Shown piece by piece: positions 1-8,575 of a DNA stretch of 38,214 nt (within the stretch, counting starts at the first letter, position 1; every line of letters begins with the position of its first letter). The DNA is taken from contig JARQTN010000174.1 of assembly GCA_029976695.1 (NCBI GenBank), positions 1 to 38,214 on the forward strand, in the 5' to 3' direction. A model generated the notes under the pieces. That model had not been told where the DNA came from and made no database searches. It worked only from the letters and a program-made list of their open reading frames with translations. This DNA is from Lewinellaceae bacterium. GTDB lineage: Bacteria > Bacteroidota > Bacteroidia > Chitinophagales > Saprospiraceae. The translations under genes and the position numbers were made by a program.

Positions 1-266
1 CCTGCCTGATAAACTTCAATATCTTCGCTTTTACTGGATCCCATCCTTTTCAAGTATTCCCACAATTCCCCAGTTTTTTGGCCTTCAGGCGAATCGATTT
101 CAAAAAAGTTTTAAAAAATCCACTTCTCCCGGGGGACCTTTTCTCGCGAAATGGTACGTATAAGTAAATCCGCAGGTGGAGATCCCCAAATTCCTCGCCA
201 ATACAGGAGTGGAAACAGGAATGACCAAGTATCTGCAGAATTAAAGAACCACTAAAATTTGATGAA
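1..266. other. Non-coding left edge
   Basis: No convincing gene is seen here. Stop codons interrupt the plus frames, and the only minus-strand open frame runs into the following gene in the opposite direction without recognisable motifs. The window may begin just after the end of an upstream gene. An AAAATTTG near 253-260 resembles a Bacteroidota -7 box (TAnnTTTG) with its first base changed, but no matching TTG sits at the expected upstream distance, so no promoter is called. Confidence 0.4.
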
Positions 267-1541
267 ATGAGAATGCCTTTCAGGTTAACAGGGTTTGTAT
301 GCCTTATGATCACAGTTAGTACATATGCCCAGCAGCCAGGATTCGATTATGGAGACTGTGACTGTGAGAAGATCCGGGATCTGCTCCTGGCAAACGGCTT
401 TGATTTTTTCAGCGATGCATTCCATGAGTCCGTATATGGTTTGCGGACGGCAGATAACGGGAGCCCGACAAGGAATGCGCTTGTCACCGATTATACGGAT
501 GGTGGACTCGGTCTCGAGGGGCATCTTGTGCAGGACATCTCCGAATATATCCTGCCACAGGGGCTGGGCGGGTTCGGTTACATTACGGACGACCAAACCC
601 TCTGTGACAACCCGCAATTGTTCAACAGTGTATTGTCCAATTTTGAGCATGCCATGATGCAGGAATTTCACATCTGGTGGCATGTGTGGGATGATCCTGC
701 AACAGGCGAACATGTCCTCTTTTATAAAGTAGATAAATACGAAACCTACCTGCATTTGAAATTTGGGCAGGCGGGTGATCAGTTCGACCTGGATGGAAAC
801 GAACCCTGCAAGAGTACAAACAGGTATGTGCGGGTCGGCTTTCCGCCCTTTTTAGGTACCATCGAACACTGGTACATCGAAATGGATTATCTGGTCAAAT
901 TTTGCTCGACCCATCCATATGGATTTGCCGAATACTATATCCCGAATTCGGGTCAGAACGGAGGCCCTGGTTATGTTGATCTTGCAAATGTACTAACCGG
1001 CGAATTATTTGAGATCAAGCCGCTTTCACAGCCTGTCCAGGCGGAACAGGAACTTAACCGCTACCTGGCAAAGGCCCTTGAGTTTTGCCCCACAACGCCA
1101 ATTACCCAAACCTGGATCAAGGGAGCTTTCTACCCCTATACCCAAACTGTCCCAAATGACCTCCCGTACCCCATCCCCGGGAAAAAGCTCCTTGCTTTCA
1201 GGGAAGCTCCGGGTGTGATCCTCTACTACGTAACCAATGGACAGTCTCCAAGGGATCCATACTGGTCAACCATACCTGAGGATACCAGGGACAGGGTCAT
1301 GCGCTGGATCCCAGAAGTCGCCCCCAGGTTGTATGAGCAAACTGACCATACGTATCTGTTTCTTGATATGCTGCAGAAGAATCCGGCCCTTGTGCAAACC
1401 ATCCGGCAGGCAGCGATCGCCACCGGGGTAGCCCTGATCGTCGCCACGATTATCGAGGATATCGCAACAGCCGGATTTGGTGTTGCGGATGACCCCCTCA
1501 CGATCTGGGCAGGCTACAGGCTGATCACTTTGGGGCTATAA
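267..1541 (+). CDS. Secreted protein with PD-(D/E)XK-like nuclease core, putative toxin/effector
   Basis: The 424-residue protein opens with a signal peptide (hydrophobic stretch from about residue 8, likely cut after TYAQ near 20-22), so it is exported. The middle is unfamiliar. Residues 232-252 read GGPGYVDLA followed by TGELFEIKP, giving D238, E249 and K251. This D-x10-E-x-K spacing, followed by an amphipathic helix (AEQELNRYLAKA), is the core pattern of PD-(D/E)XK (restriction-endonuclease-fold) nucleases and of REase-fold toxin domains in bacterial effectors. Residues about 383-424 are hydrophobic and Gly/Ala rich (ATGVALIVATIIEDI), perhaps membrane-active or buried. Several cysteines suit an extracytoplasmic protein. 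No T9SS sorting domain is visible. Nuclease or toxin activity is inferred from the motif only; a carbohydrate- or protein-binding surface protein remains possible. An orphan cytosolic gene follows 112 bp downstream. Confidence 0.6.
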   Translation: MRMPFRLTGFVCLMITVSTYAQQPGFDYGDCDCEKIRDLLLANGFDFFSDAFHESVYGLRTADNGSPTRNALVTDYTDGGLGLEGHLVQDISEYILPQGLGGFGYITDDQTLCDNPQLFNSVLSNFEHAMMQEFHIWWHVWDDPATGEHVLFYKVDKYETYLHLKFGQAGDQFDLDGNEPCKSTNRYVRVGFPPFLGTIEHWYIEMDYLVKFCSTHPYGFAEYYIPNSGQNGGPGYVDLANVLTGELFEIKPLSQPVQAEQELNRYLAKALEFCPTTPITQTWIKGAFYPYTQTVPNDLPYPIPGKKLLAFREAPGVILYYVTNGQSPRDPYWSTIPEDTRDRVMRWIPEVAPRLYEQTDHTYLFLDMLQKNPALVQTIRQAAIATGVALIVATIIEDIATAGFGVADDPLTIWAGYRLITLGL

Positions 1542-1653
1542 GGTGAGAGAAATGCAGGAAGGCCGGGATCAGTGCAGTATGGGAAGCATGTAAATCCTGA
1601 GAATTCCGGAGGAAAAAGGATGGATTGGCTAAATTGTAAGAAAAATTAAAATC

Positions 1654-2391
1654 ATGGAATTAGAAAACTGGTTTCAAAGAGTTGCTTTCAAATTCAGGGA
1701 ACTCCACGGCGAGCAATCAATCTCCACATCTTTTCTGCAATTTATGCAGTCAGCGTTGAAAGAACACTTTAGGAAGGAGCTTGGATTCAACCCGGCGGAT
1801 ATGAAAGGGAAAGTAATGATTTCATCGATTTCAAAGCCTTTCACACCTGCGGATGGAGAGAATGCAATGCATCTCTTACTGGCTGTCCTGCACTACGGAA
1901 TCGAGATTACATTTTCATGGCAAAGCAGGGCAGGGTACAGGACTGTTCTTCCCTCAGATACTCAATTTGATGCCGCGCAATTAGTAACTCGAATCGATGG
2001 TATTGATCCTGCCGAGGTCAGGGAGTATCTGGGCATCAAGCCACAGCTTCAGCATTTTTTTAACACATTGGATACAGACTATACCCTTGAAGTGGATCAA
2101 TTCAATTCGGATCTGGTCTACCTGATCGTTAAAAGTGAAAATATATCTCAACTGGAGCATATTGGAAAAACTTTGGATGCGCTTGTACAACGCTGGAATG
2201 AGGGCCAGGAGTCCGGGCATGCTGGTTCGGACGAGGGGCGATTCCATTCCGCGGGGGTAGACCGGATAGAATCGAATACACTGATTTACAAAATGGACCT
2301 GGGCACGACAAGTGAAAACGGACTGAAGCACTTGCTTGAAGAATTAAACAAACACCAAATTGACACTGTGAGAATTACATCATTTCCCTAA
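1654..2391 (+). CDS. Hypothetical protein, no recognised family
   Basis: A 245-residue protein with no signal peptide or membrane segment, so probably cytoplasmic. I recognise no family. The N-terminal third is helical (ENWFQRVAFKFRELHGEQ, then FLQFMQSALKEHF). The C-terminal part shows two strand-helix units that may be repeats of one small alpha/beta fold: residues about 147-185 (YLIVKSENISQLEHIGKTLDAL) and about 211-245 (LIYKMDLGTTSENGLKHLLEEL, then VRITSFP). It lies between a putative secreted nuclease and a T9SS cargo gene, all on one strand with short gaps. This position would suit an immunity or chaperone partner of the upstream gene, but nothing in the sequence proves that. Translation starts at an ATG four bases after a nine-codon open frame that carries a GGAGG. 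Confidence 0.6.
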   Translation: MELENWFQRVAFKFRELHGEQSISTSFLQFMQSALKEHFRKELGFNPADMKGKVMISSISKPFTPADGENAMHLLLAVLHYGIEITFSWQSRAGYRTVLPSDTQFDAAQLVTRIDGIDPAEVREYLGIKPQLQHFFNTLDTDYTLEVDQFNSDLVYLIVKSENISQLEHIGKTLDALVQRWNEGQESGHAGSDEGRFHSAGVDRIESNTLIYKMDLGTTSENGLKHLLEELNKHQIDTVRITSFP

Positions 2392-2408
2392 AACACAACA
2401 CAACACAC

Positions 2409-5400
2409 ATGAGAACAACCCTATTTATTTCGATCCTTGTGCTGTCGAATTCTTTGACGGCACAGCTCAACAGCGCTTTCACTGCACACATTTCTCATGC
2501 TACGGAGGAAGGCTGGTGCATCGACGGGTCAATCGACCTGGAATTGAACGAAGGCCTTGGGCCTTATGAATTTGAATGGATCTATTTTGACGGGATAAAC
2601 CCGGGTGTGCCGCAGGGGCACACCAATGAGGACCTGGATAACCTGAGACCATACCAATATTGCGTTCAGGTGACTGATGCCTTGTGTGGAACGGCGTCTG
2701 CCTGTTTCCAAGTAGATTGTTGCCCTTCACCACCGCGGGGCATGGTAGTGGATTACTGCAGTATGGATAGTCCTGGCAGTATCCATTTTAACCTTGATGG
2801 TTCTGGCTATGACCTTGTGCGGCTCACAAATGGAGACGGGTATCAGGCGACCGGTCATGATTTTACCTTGCTTGATCCCGGAAGCTACAAGGCTGAGTTC
2901 ACGAACGCCTCGGGATGCCGCGTTGTTCATGAGTACGACGTCCGGGACCATGGTTTCAGCATCGAGCTGGCTGGCCTTGAAAATATCGACGAGTGCTGGG
3001 GCGGCCATGCGTGCCGGGGGGCTGTGGATATTGAAATTTCCGGTGCCAGGAGCCAGGTTTCGTATGCATGGTATCCGTATGGCAAGAAAACCCTGCTTTC
3101 CAGGGAGCAGGACATTGACCGGCTTTGCGAAGGCAGCTATACCGTTGTTGTGACAAGTGACGATGGCTGTTCGGTCACACGGGATTTTGAGATCTGTTGT
3201 TGCACTGAAGCTGACTGGAACGGAATCGATTTGATCGTACAGCCCGGTGATTGTTACCGGGACAAGCCGGAAGAAATCAGGATCGGAGTTGTGGAGATCT
3301 TGCCGGAATCTGCTGATGGTGCCGGGGACGGCAGCATTGATATTGTAGTTACCGGGGGGACTGGTCAATTTGCATTTGAATGGACAAAACAGGGAGGAGA
3401 TGCTCCTTCAGGCCAGTTTCCGAGGTATACGGAGGATATCTCACAGCTTTCTGAAGGGACATACTGTGTTTCGGTCACGGATGGGTGTGATTCTGGTGAA
3501 AAATGCTTTGAGGTTACGCGGATGACTTGTGATGATGTTGGCCAGTGCCATGAAGGAAGAGGCTTCCTTTTGTTTGAGCAGGTCAATGTCTTTGATGCAG
3601 GGGTACAAATGGCACATCTTTCGACTAGTCAGGAAATGGGCAGGATCGAAGCAACGATCTTTTCGCTTGCTTTCCCGATTTCAATTCAGTTGATGAGCCA
3701 ATCCGGTGAGGTTCAGTCCTGGACCCAGGACCAATATGGCACCTGGTCTGGAGAGGCCGTGCCCGGAGCATACTGTCTTGTGGTTACTGACGCTTATGGA
3801 TGCAGGATCAGCAGGCACATTGTGATCGATCAATGTACGGGAGGAGGCATATCGGTTGACCTGGATTTCAGCGGCGCATCGCCTTTCGATGCGACTGATC
3901 CCGGTTTTGTTGGCGCGTACATTACGGGAGGCAGCGGTCCTTATCAAATTGAATTCGGGCATGTGTCGGTTCCCGTAACAGGCACTTCGAACAACTATCA
4001 GTTCATCGACCTGGAGCAGGCGAATTTCGGTTTTTATGAAGCAATGCTGCTTCCTTGTAGTGCGGAGGTAGATGCCTATTACCTGAAGATCGAGGATTCT
4101 GACGGGAATTGCCACTGGCAGTCTTTTGCCCCCCCCTGCTATTGTGTGGAAAGCTATTTTCCGGACCTGAACTGGAAGGTCGTAAACCCCTGCTTCAACA
4201 ATGGGTTGTTTTCTCCAAATACAAAGGTGAAGCTGTCTGTTCCCCCGAATAATTCCGGAAGCGTCGGAGGACTCGCCAATCACACATATACCATCCTTTG
4301 GCCAAACGGGCAGACATCCACGTTCACTACAGAACAGGTAAATTCAGGGAACGGAAATTCAAATATTGAATATTCTTTGTCCGGGCCGGACAAATATATC
4401 GTGCCAGACCAGGATCCTTTCTCGATTTTTATATACACCGAATTCGGATGTTTCATCGAACGCAGGTACCATCTCTATGAACCAACCGATGGCCAGACTT
4501 TCAATACGACTTATCTGAATAATTTTATCGGCCCTTCGGCTTTTGATGCCTATCATTTTGTGACAACAGGCTGTGAAGTCAATAATACGTGCGGATATGA
4601 AGCTGTGTTGATGAATGGTGACTATATCTATCCCCCCAGAATCTTTTATAACTACCAGAACTTTGAGCAATTTGAATATAGTCCGCCATCGCCTGTGAGT
4701 CCGTGTAGTGGTGGAGGTACGATCTTTTCGAATGTGTGTGACCTTGAGATCACGATTCCACAGTCATTCAACGGGACTGAGCTCATTGACTATGCCCAGG
4801 AGCCCCTGGTCGATGAAAATGGCTGTTACTATCCATGTGGATGCCTGTTTTCAAACAGCTATGTGAATGCTTACGGGATTGAAAATGATGTCCTGGTCAT
4901 GTCGAAAAAGTACATCAATTGTGATGATCCCGGATCCCCGGGAGATTGTGCGGAAGTCAATATCCTGTCATACGACATGGACAATTGCGAGTTCACCTTT
5001 GAATGCCTTCCTTCGGGGAATGTGTATACAGAGCCTACACCTACATCCCAATGCCTGTATACGGAAGCCGACGGAACCTGCAGCTGGGTGGATTATTGCC
5101 CGGGGTCAGGCCTGATCACGGCCACCCTTGAAGCAAATGTGGACTGTGAGGATGAGGGATACACACCCTGTTTTGCACATGTCACGAGGCTTCATTCCGG
5201 AAGCCCTCAGATTGAAGTAAGGTCAAAACCGGCTGAGCAGGAAGAAACGGCTGTCATATCGATCGCAGAAAAAAAACTGGTAGTCTATCCGAATCCTTTT
5301 TCGCATGGATTGAACATTGATATATCACGTCTTGAAATTCCTGAAGGAAGTGTCAAAATATATAATGCTGTTGGCCAACTTGTTTTTGAGGAAAAGATCG

Positions 5401-5528
5401 GACCAGCAACCGGTGACAAGTTGTTCTTCACCAATCAAGACAACATCCACACTGGACTGTATACCATAATTGTACATAATCATGATCAGAATACCTTATT
5501 TATTGAAAAAGCTGTATGCATTGATTGA
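2409..5528 (+). CDS. T9SS-secreted cysteine-rich surface protein with SprB-like repeats
   Basis: A 1039-residue protein with a Sec signal peptide (TTLFISILVLSNSLTAQ) and a type A T9SS C-terminal sorting domain. The sorting domain starts at YPNPF (residues 960-964) and continues through VKIYNAVGQLV to GLYTIIV near the end. Such domains direct proteins through the type IX machinery to the cell surface or medium. The body holds several SprB/PKD-like beta-sandwich units with the pattern GG.G.Y.F.W ... L..G.Y.V.VTD..GC, for example near residues 30-100, 200-265 and 312-370. Unusually, the units are joined by cysteine clusters (CFQVDCC with C99, C104, C105; ICCCTE with C263-C265; CYCVE). The role is probably adhesion or a surface/matrix function, inferred from domain type. 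It begins 17 bp after the preceding gene, and the next frame opens near its 3' end. Confidence 0.85.
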   Translation: MRTTLFISILVLSNSLTAQLNSAFTAHISHATEEGWCIDGSIDLELNEGLGPYEFEWIYFDGINPGVPQGHTNEDLDNLRPYQYCVQVTDALCGTASACFQVDCCPSPPRGMVVDYCSMDSPGSIHFNLDGSGYDLVRLTNGDGYQATGHDFTLLDPGSYKAEFTNASGCRVVHEYDVRDHGFSIELAGLENIDECWGGHACRGAVDIEISGARSQVSYAWYPYGKKTLLSREQDIDRLCEGSYTVVVTSDDGCSVTRDFEICCCTEADWNGIDLIVQPGDCYRDKPEEIRIGVVEILPESADGAGDGSIDIVVTGGTGQFAFEWTKQGGDAPSGQFPRYTEDISQLSEGTYCVSVTDGCDSGEKCFEVTRMTCDDVGQCHEGRGFLLFEQVNVFDAGVQMAHLSTSQEMGRIEATIFSLAFPISIQLMSQSGEVQSWTQDQYGTWSGEAVPGAYCLVVTDAYGCRISRHIVIDQCTGGGISVDLDFSGASPFDATDPGFVGAYITGGSGPYQIEFGHVSVPVTGTSNNYQFIDLEQANFGFYEAMLLPCSAEVDAYYLKIEDSDGNCHWQSFAPPCYCVESYFPDLNWKVVNPCFNNGLFSPNTKVKLSVPPNNSGSVGGLANHTYTILWPNGQTSTFTTEQVNSGNGNSNIEYSLSGPDKYIVPDQDPFSIFIYTEFGCFIERRYHLYEPTDGQTFNTTYLNNFIGPSAFDAYHFVTTGCEVNNTCGYEAVLMNGDYIYPPRIFYNYQNFEQFEYSPPSPVSPCSGGGTIFSNVCDLEITIPQSFNGTELIDYAQEPLVDENGCYYPCGCLFSNSYVNAYGIENDVLVMSKKYINCDDPGSPGDCAEVNILSYDMDNCEFTFECLPSGNVYTEPTPTSQCLYTEADGTCSWVDYCPGSGLITATLEANVDCEDEGYTPCFAHVTRLHSGSPQIEVRSKPAEQEETAVISIAEKKLVVYPNPFSHGLNIDISRLEIPEGSVKIYNAVGQLVFEEKIGPATGDKLFFTNQDNIHTGLYTIIVHNHDQNTLFIEKAVCID

Positions 5529-5559
5529 TTTGAGGTCAAGGTCTCAGAAATCCTTCCTG

Positions 5560-6153
5560 ATGACCTTATGCCTGTCGCTGTTTTCGGTTGTCTGTATTTG
5601 CCAGAAACAGCGGCAGGTACTTGTTGATGCTCATTTGGGGCCTGGTATGTACATCAATTGCCCGGGCACGCTGCTCTCCAAACAAGTAAAATTTTCCTTC
5701 GGGACTAAACTTCAGATCCGGGATCAGGTTTCCTCCCGTTTTTTCCTTGCTTATGGAGTCGGATTGGAGAACATAAATGGGTCATTTGCATGTGAATCTG
5801 CCATCACCTTTAAAGAAAGATCTTCAAGTTTGTTGTTTCTCTCGCTACCTGTCGGGATTGACTACATGCTGAATGAGAAACTTTTTATTTCAATTGAGCC
5901 ATCCCCTTCTTTCGTGCTGAGAAACAGGATCCGGTTCATCGAAAGCCCCGATGAAGTGATCGATGATGGCAGCCTGGACAAATTTTTTATGCCCATCAGG
6001 GTTTCCATGGGCATTTCATTGACAAACAGGTTTGACGGCATCATGACAGGTCTGTTCAGCATAGGTGACCCAAATGCATGGCAGCTGTGTGCCGGGATCA
6101 GGTTTTACCTGCTGAAAGGATACCGGACAGGGCTTCAGCGCAAAATGGATTGA
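5560..6153 (+). CDS. Outer-membrane beta-barrel protein (PorT-like fold), hypothetical
   Basis: With the ATG at 5560 this is a 197-residue protein: a hydrophobic leader (TLCLSLFSVVCICQ) followed by alternating amphipathic strands typical of small Bacteroidota barrels (VDAHLGPGMYINC, FFLAYGVGLENINGSF, LLFLSLPVGIDYML), and a final strand WQLCAGIRFYLL. It probably sits in the outer membrane; no substrate can be assigned. The start is uncertain. The frame is open upstream through an ATG at 5482 inside the preceding gene, and the residues just before 5560 (LRSRSQKSF) would supply the positive n-region that the leader otherwise lacks, so a start 30-80 bp upstream is plausible. It follows the T9SS cargo gene by about 31 bp and may be cotranscribed with it. 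Confidence 0.7.
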   Translation: MTLCLSLFSVVCICQKQRQVLVDAHLGPGMYINCPGTLLSKQVKFSFGTKLQIRDQVSSRFFLAYGVGLENINGSFACESAITFKERSSSLLFLSLPVGIDYMLNEKLFISIEPSPSFVLRNRIRFIESPDEVIDDGSLDKFFMPIRVSMGISLTNRFDGIMTGLFSIGDPNAWQLCAGIRFYLLKGYRTGLQRKMD

Positions 6154-6221
6154 AACGTATATTCAAGCCTTTCAAGATACATGGCCCTGATGGCTCATGA
6201 AGAGTGAATCGTTGTATCTGT

Positions 6222-6635
6222 TCAGTTCTGCAGTGTATACGTCACACTGATTTCTGTATCCAAAAGTTTCGATATGGGACAGTTGTGTTCGGCATCCCCA
6301 ACGAGTTCGGCGAATGTGGTATCATCGATTCCCGGCACCTCGGCAGTGAGTTCAAGTTTTGAACTTGTTACAGCACCGTCCTCCAACGTGACTGTGCACT
6401 TGGTCTCAAGGTTGTCCGCGACAAATTCCTTTGAATTGAGATTGAATGCGAGTTTCATGGTAAAACATCCTGCATGTGCTGCTGCAATCAGTTCTTCAGG
6501 ATTGGTCCCTGTTCCTTCCTCGAAGCGGGAGCTAAATGAGTATTGTGTCTCATCAAGGATCTTGCTGGCTGTGGTCAGGTGACCTTTACCTTCTTTTCCG
6601 CTACCTTGCCAGACTGCTGTTGCTTTTCTTCTCAT
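6222..6635 (-). CDS. osmC: OsmC-family thiol peroxidase
   Basis: A 137-residue protein, the normal length for the OsmC family, which reduces organic hydroperoxides in the cytoplasm using two conserved cysteines. Seen here are [18 protein letters not shown] at the N-terminus, [21 protein letters not shown] just before C57 (peroxidatic), and HNCPISKLL with C119 (resolving). The start is the ATG at 6635. The frame is open 14 codons further upstream, but those residues do not resemble the family and the family begins at MRRKA. It is on the strand opposite to its neighbours, convergent with the barrel gene to the left and divergent from the glycosyltransferase to the right. No clear TAnnTTTG box was found upstream. 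Confidence 0.93.
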   Translation of the reverse strand: MRRKATAVWQGSGKEGKGHLTTASKILDETQYSFSSRFEEGTGTNPEELIAAAHAGCFTMKLAFNLNSKEFVADNLETKCTVTLEDGAVTSSKLELTAEVPGIDDTTFAELVGDAEHNCPISKLLDTEISVTYTLQN

Positions 6636-6786
6636 GTTGGTTACTTTTTGTACAGTTAATGTTATTTTCAATTTCAAATGATCGTCTCAACATAAGAAAA
6701 ATTCTGCGTATACATGGCTTCCATTTTGAGCACAATCAGATTCAGTAGAAGAAATCAACAATCATAGGCGGGAAATTCATCATCCT

Positions 6787-8484
6787 ATGAAGTCTATCAA
6801 ATTCTGGCAGTGGTCCCTGATGTGGATGGGAATCGTTGTTGTTCAGGCACTGCTGACCAATGTGCATGACGATGAAGCGTATTACTGGATATTCTCAACA
6901 CATCTTGACTGGGCATATTTCGACCACCCGCCAGTGATGGCGTTATCCATATACCTCTCGGACATCCTCTTCAACGGGATTCTATCCATCCGGTTCTTTA
7001 CGATCGTTGTGCATCTGGCAACCCTTTTGGCCTTGTGGAAACTGGTCCGGGATACAACAGAAGTGCATGTCCAGTATTTCTGGTTGTTTATACTGGCTTT
7101 GCCCTTGATCCATATCTACAGTTTTGTTACGACTGCTGATGCTTTCCTTTTGTTTGGAGAAGTTTTGTTTTTCCTGGCTTACAGGAAAGTTCTCCATCGT
7201 GGCAGCCTTGCTGACTATTTGTTTTGGGGGATCACCATGGCGTTTCTGATGTATGCAAAATATCATGGAGTCCTGGTCATCTTGTTTACTGTGATTTCAA
7301 ACTTCCGGCTGTTTTTGAATCCTCGTTTGTATATGGCCGGATTCTTAGCGCTATGCCTGTTTCTGCCACACCTGATCTGGCAGTGGAATCATGACTTTGC
7401 ATCATTCAGGTATCACTTGTTCGATCGGCACGCCTCCTTTCAATTAAAATATCCCTTTGAGTTCCTTGTCAATGTTTTGCTGGTCTTCAATCCCTTGTTG
7501 ATTGGGTTCCTGTTTCGCCTGGTCAGGCGGAGCCCAACTACAAAATTTAATAAAAGCCTCTATTATGTGCTCATTGGCACACTCTTGTTTTTTTTCCTGA
7601 ATGGTTTTCGGACACATGTGCAACCACAATGGCTACTGATTTGCTACGTGCCTTACATCCTGCTGGGACTTGGGGCTCTGGATGAAAGGTGGAAACGGCA
7701 TCTGCCAAGGGTCTTCTGGATCAGTTTGCCTATTTTGATATTCATGCATCTGAGTTTGATCTTCAACATCCTGCCAATCAAGACAGGTGTGCACGAAAAG
7801 GATACATTTTTCAGTCAGGTTGATTCCATCAGTGTATTGGTGGAAAGCCCTCCTGTCTTTTACGATTCTTACAGGAACGCAGCAAATTTTGGGTATCAGA
7901 AACAGAATGCGTACGTGCATTCATTCAATGCTGCGGATTCAAGGAAGAACCAGTTTTCATTCCTGTGGAATGACACAGTCTATCATGGGAAACCGGTTCT
8001 GTTTGCGGGGAATGAGATGACCAAATATCCGATACAGGTCAGTGCCGGACTAAATGCAGTACTGGATACTTTTTATTGTCATGAAAAACTCGAGATTGAG
8101 GTACGATCCCTTTCTCTTCACCGGGATACCGCCCGGATTGCCATCACGATATCCAATCCATACCCTTTTGATCTGGCTTTCAGCCAAAGGCAATTTCAAA
8201 TGGCTGCCTTTTTCAGAAACCAAAAAAAATGGATCAGGAAACCGCGCTTGATCTTTCCGCGTGTACGTGTGCATATCCCGGCCGGGGGAAAGGTCGAACT
8301 CGGGAATTTGTGGTTCCTGGTACCAGAGAATGCCCAACCCGAAGAATTCGGCCTCGCCCCGAGGGTGGATCCATTCCCTTTTTCAACGATCTGGAATACA
8401 TATGAATGGGCTCCTGACAAACGAGGGAAGTTGATACCTCCGGATCTTGACACCAGCCTGAAAGCAAAAGGGGAAAATGAATGA
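6787..8484 (+). CDS. GT39/GT83-like polyprenyl-phosphate-sugar glycosyltransferase, membrane
   Basis: A 565-residue integral membrane protein. The first loop holds HDDEAYYW (D28, D29, E30) and LDWAYFDHPPV (residues 40-50), the signature of the ArnT/PMT superfamily (GT-C fold), whose acidic first-loop residues are catalytic. These enzymes transfer a sugar from a polyprenyl-phosphate donor to lipid or protein outside the inner membrane. About ten hydrophobic segments follow up to about residue 330. The C-terminal 200 residues are soluble and contain a predicted beta-sandwich-like stretch (LEIEVRSLSL, ARIAITISN). Acceptor and donor cannot be read from sequence. Its stop overlaps the open frame of the carbonic anhydrase gene, suggesting cotranscription. 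Confidence 0.82.
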   Translation: MKSIKFWQWSLMWMGIVVVQALLTNVHDDEAYYWIFSTHLDWAYFDHPPVMALSIYLSDILFNGILSIRFFTIVVHLATLLALWKLVRDTTEVHVQYFWLFILALPLIHIYSFVTTADAFLLFGEVLFFLAYRKVLHRGSLADYLFWGITMAFLMYAKYHGVLVILFTVISNFRLFLNPRLYMAGFLALCLFLPHLIWQWNHDFASFRYHLFDRHASFQLKYPFEFLVNVLLVFNPLLIGFLFRLVRRSPTTKFNKSLYYVLIGTLLFFFLNGFRTHVQPQWLLICYVPYILLGLGALDERWKRHLPRVFWISLPILIFMHLSLIFNILPIKTGVHEKDTFFSQVDSISVLVESPPVFYDSYRNAANFGYQKQNAYVHSFNAADSRKNQFSFLWNDTVYHGKPVLFAGNEMTKYPIQVSAGLNAVLDTFYCHEKLEIEVRSLSLHRDTARIAITISNPYPFDLAFSQRQFQMAAFFRNQKKWIRKPRLIFPRVRVHIPAGGKVELGNLWFLVPENAQPEEFGLAPRVDPFPFSTIWNTYEWAPDKRGKLIPPDLDTSLKAKGENE

Positions 8485-8575
8485 CGAAGATCATTCGAGG
8501 TGGCGACCTGTGTATTTCAGATCACATTTCCTTTTTCCTTACTTTGGTACATTCGCAAAATCTTTTTTCTTGTTA

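Noticed and set aside
285-755. Minus-strand open frame of 156 codons
   Set aside because: It lies antisense within the secreted nuclease-like gene, which has a clear signal peptide and motif; the antisense product shows no recognisable features.
2727-3368. Minus-strand open frame of 213 codons
   Set aside because: It is antisense to the SprB-like repeats of the T9SS cargo gene, whose frame is supported by a signal peptide and sorting domain.
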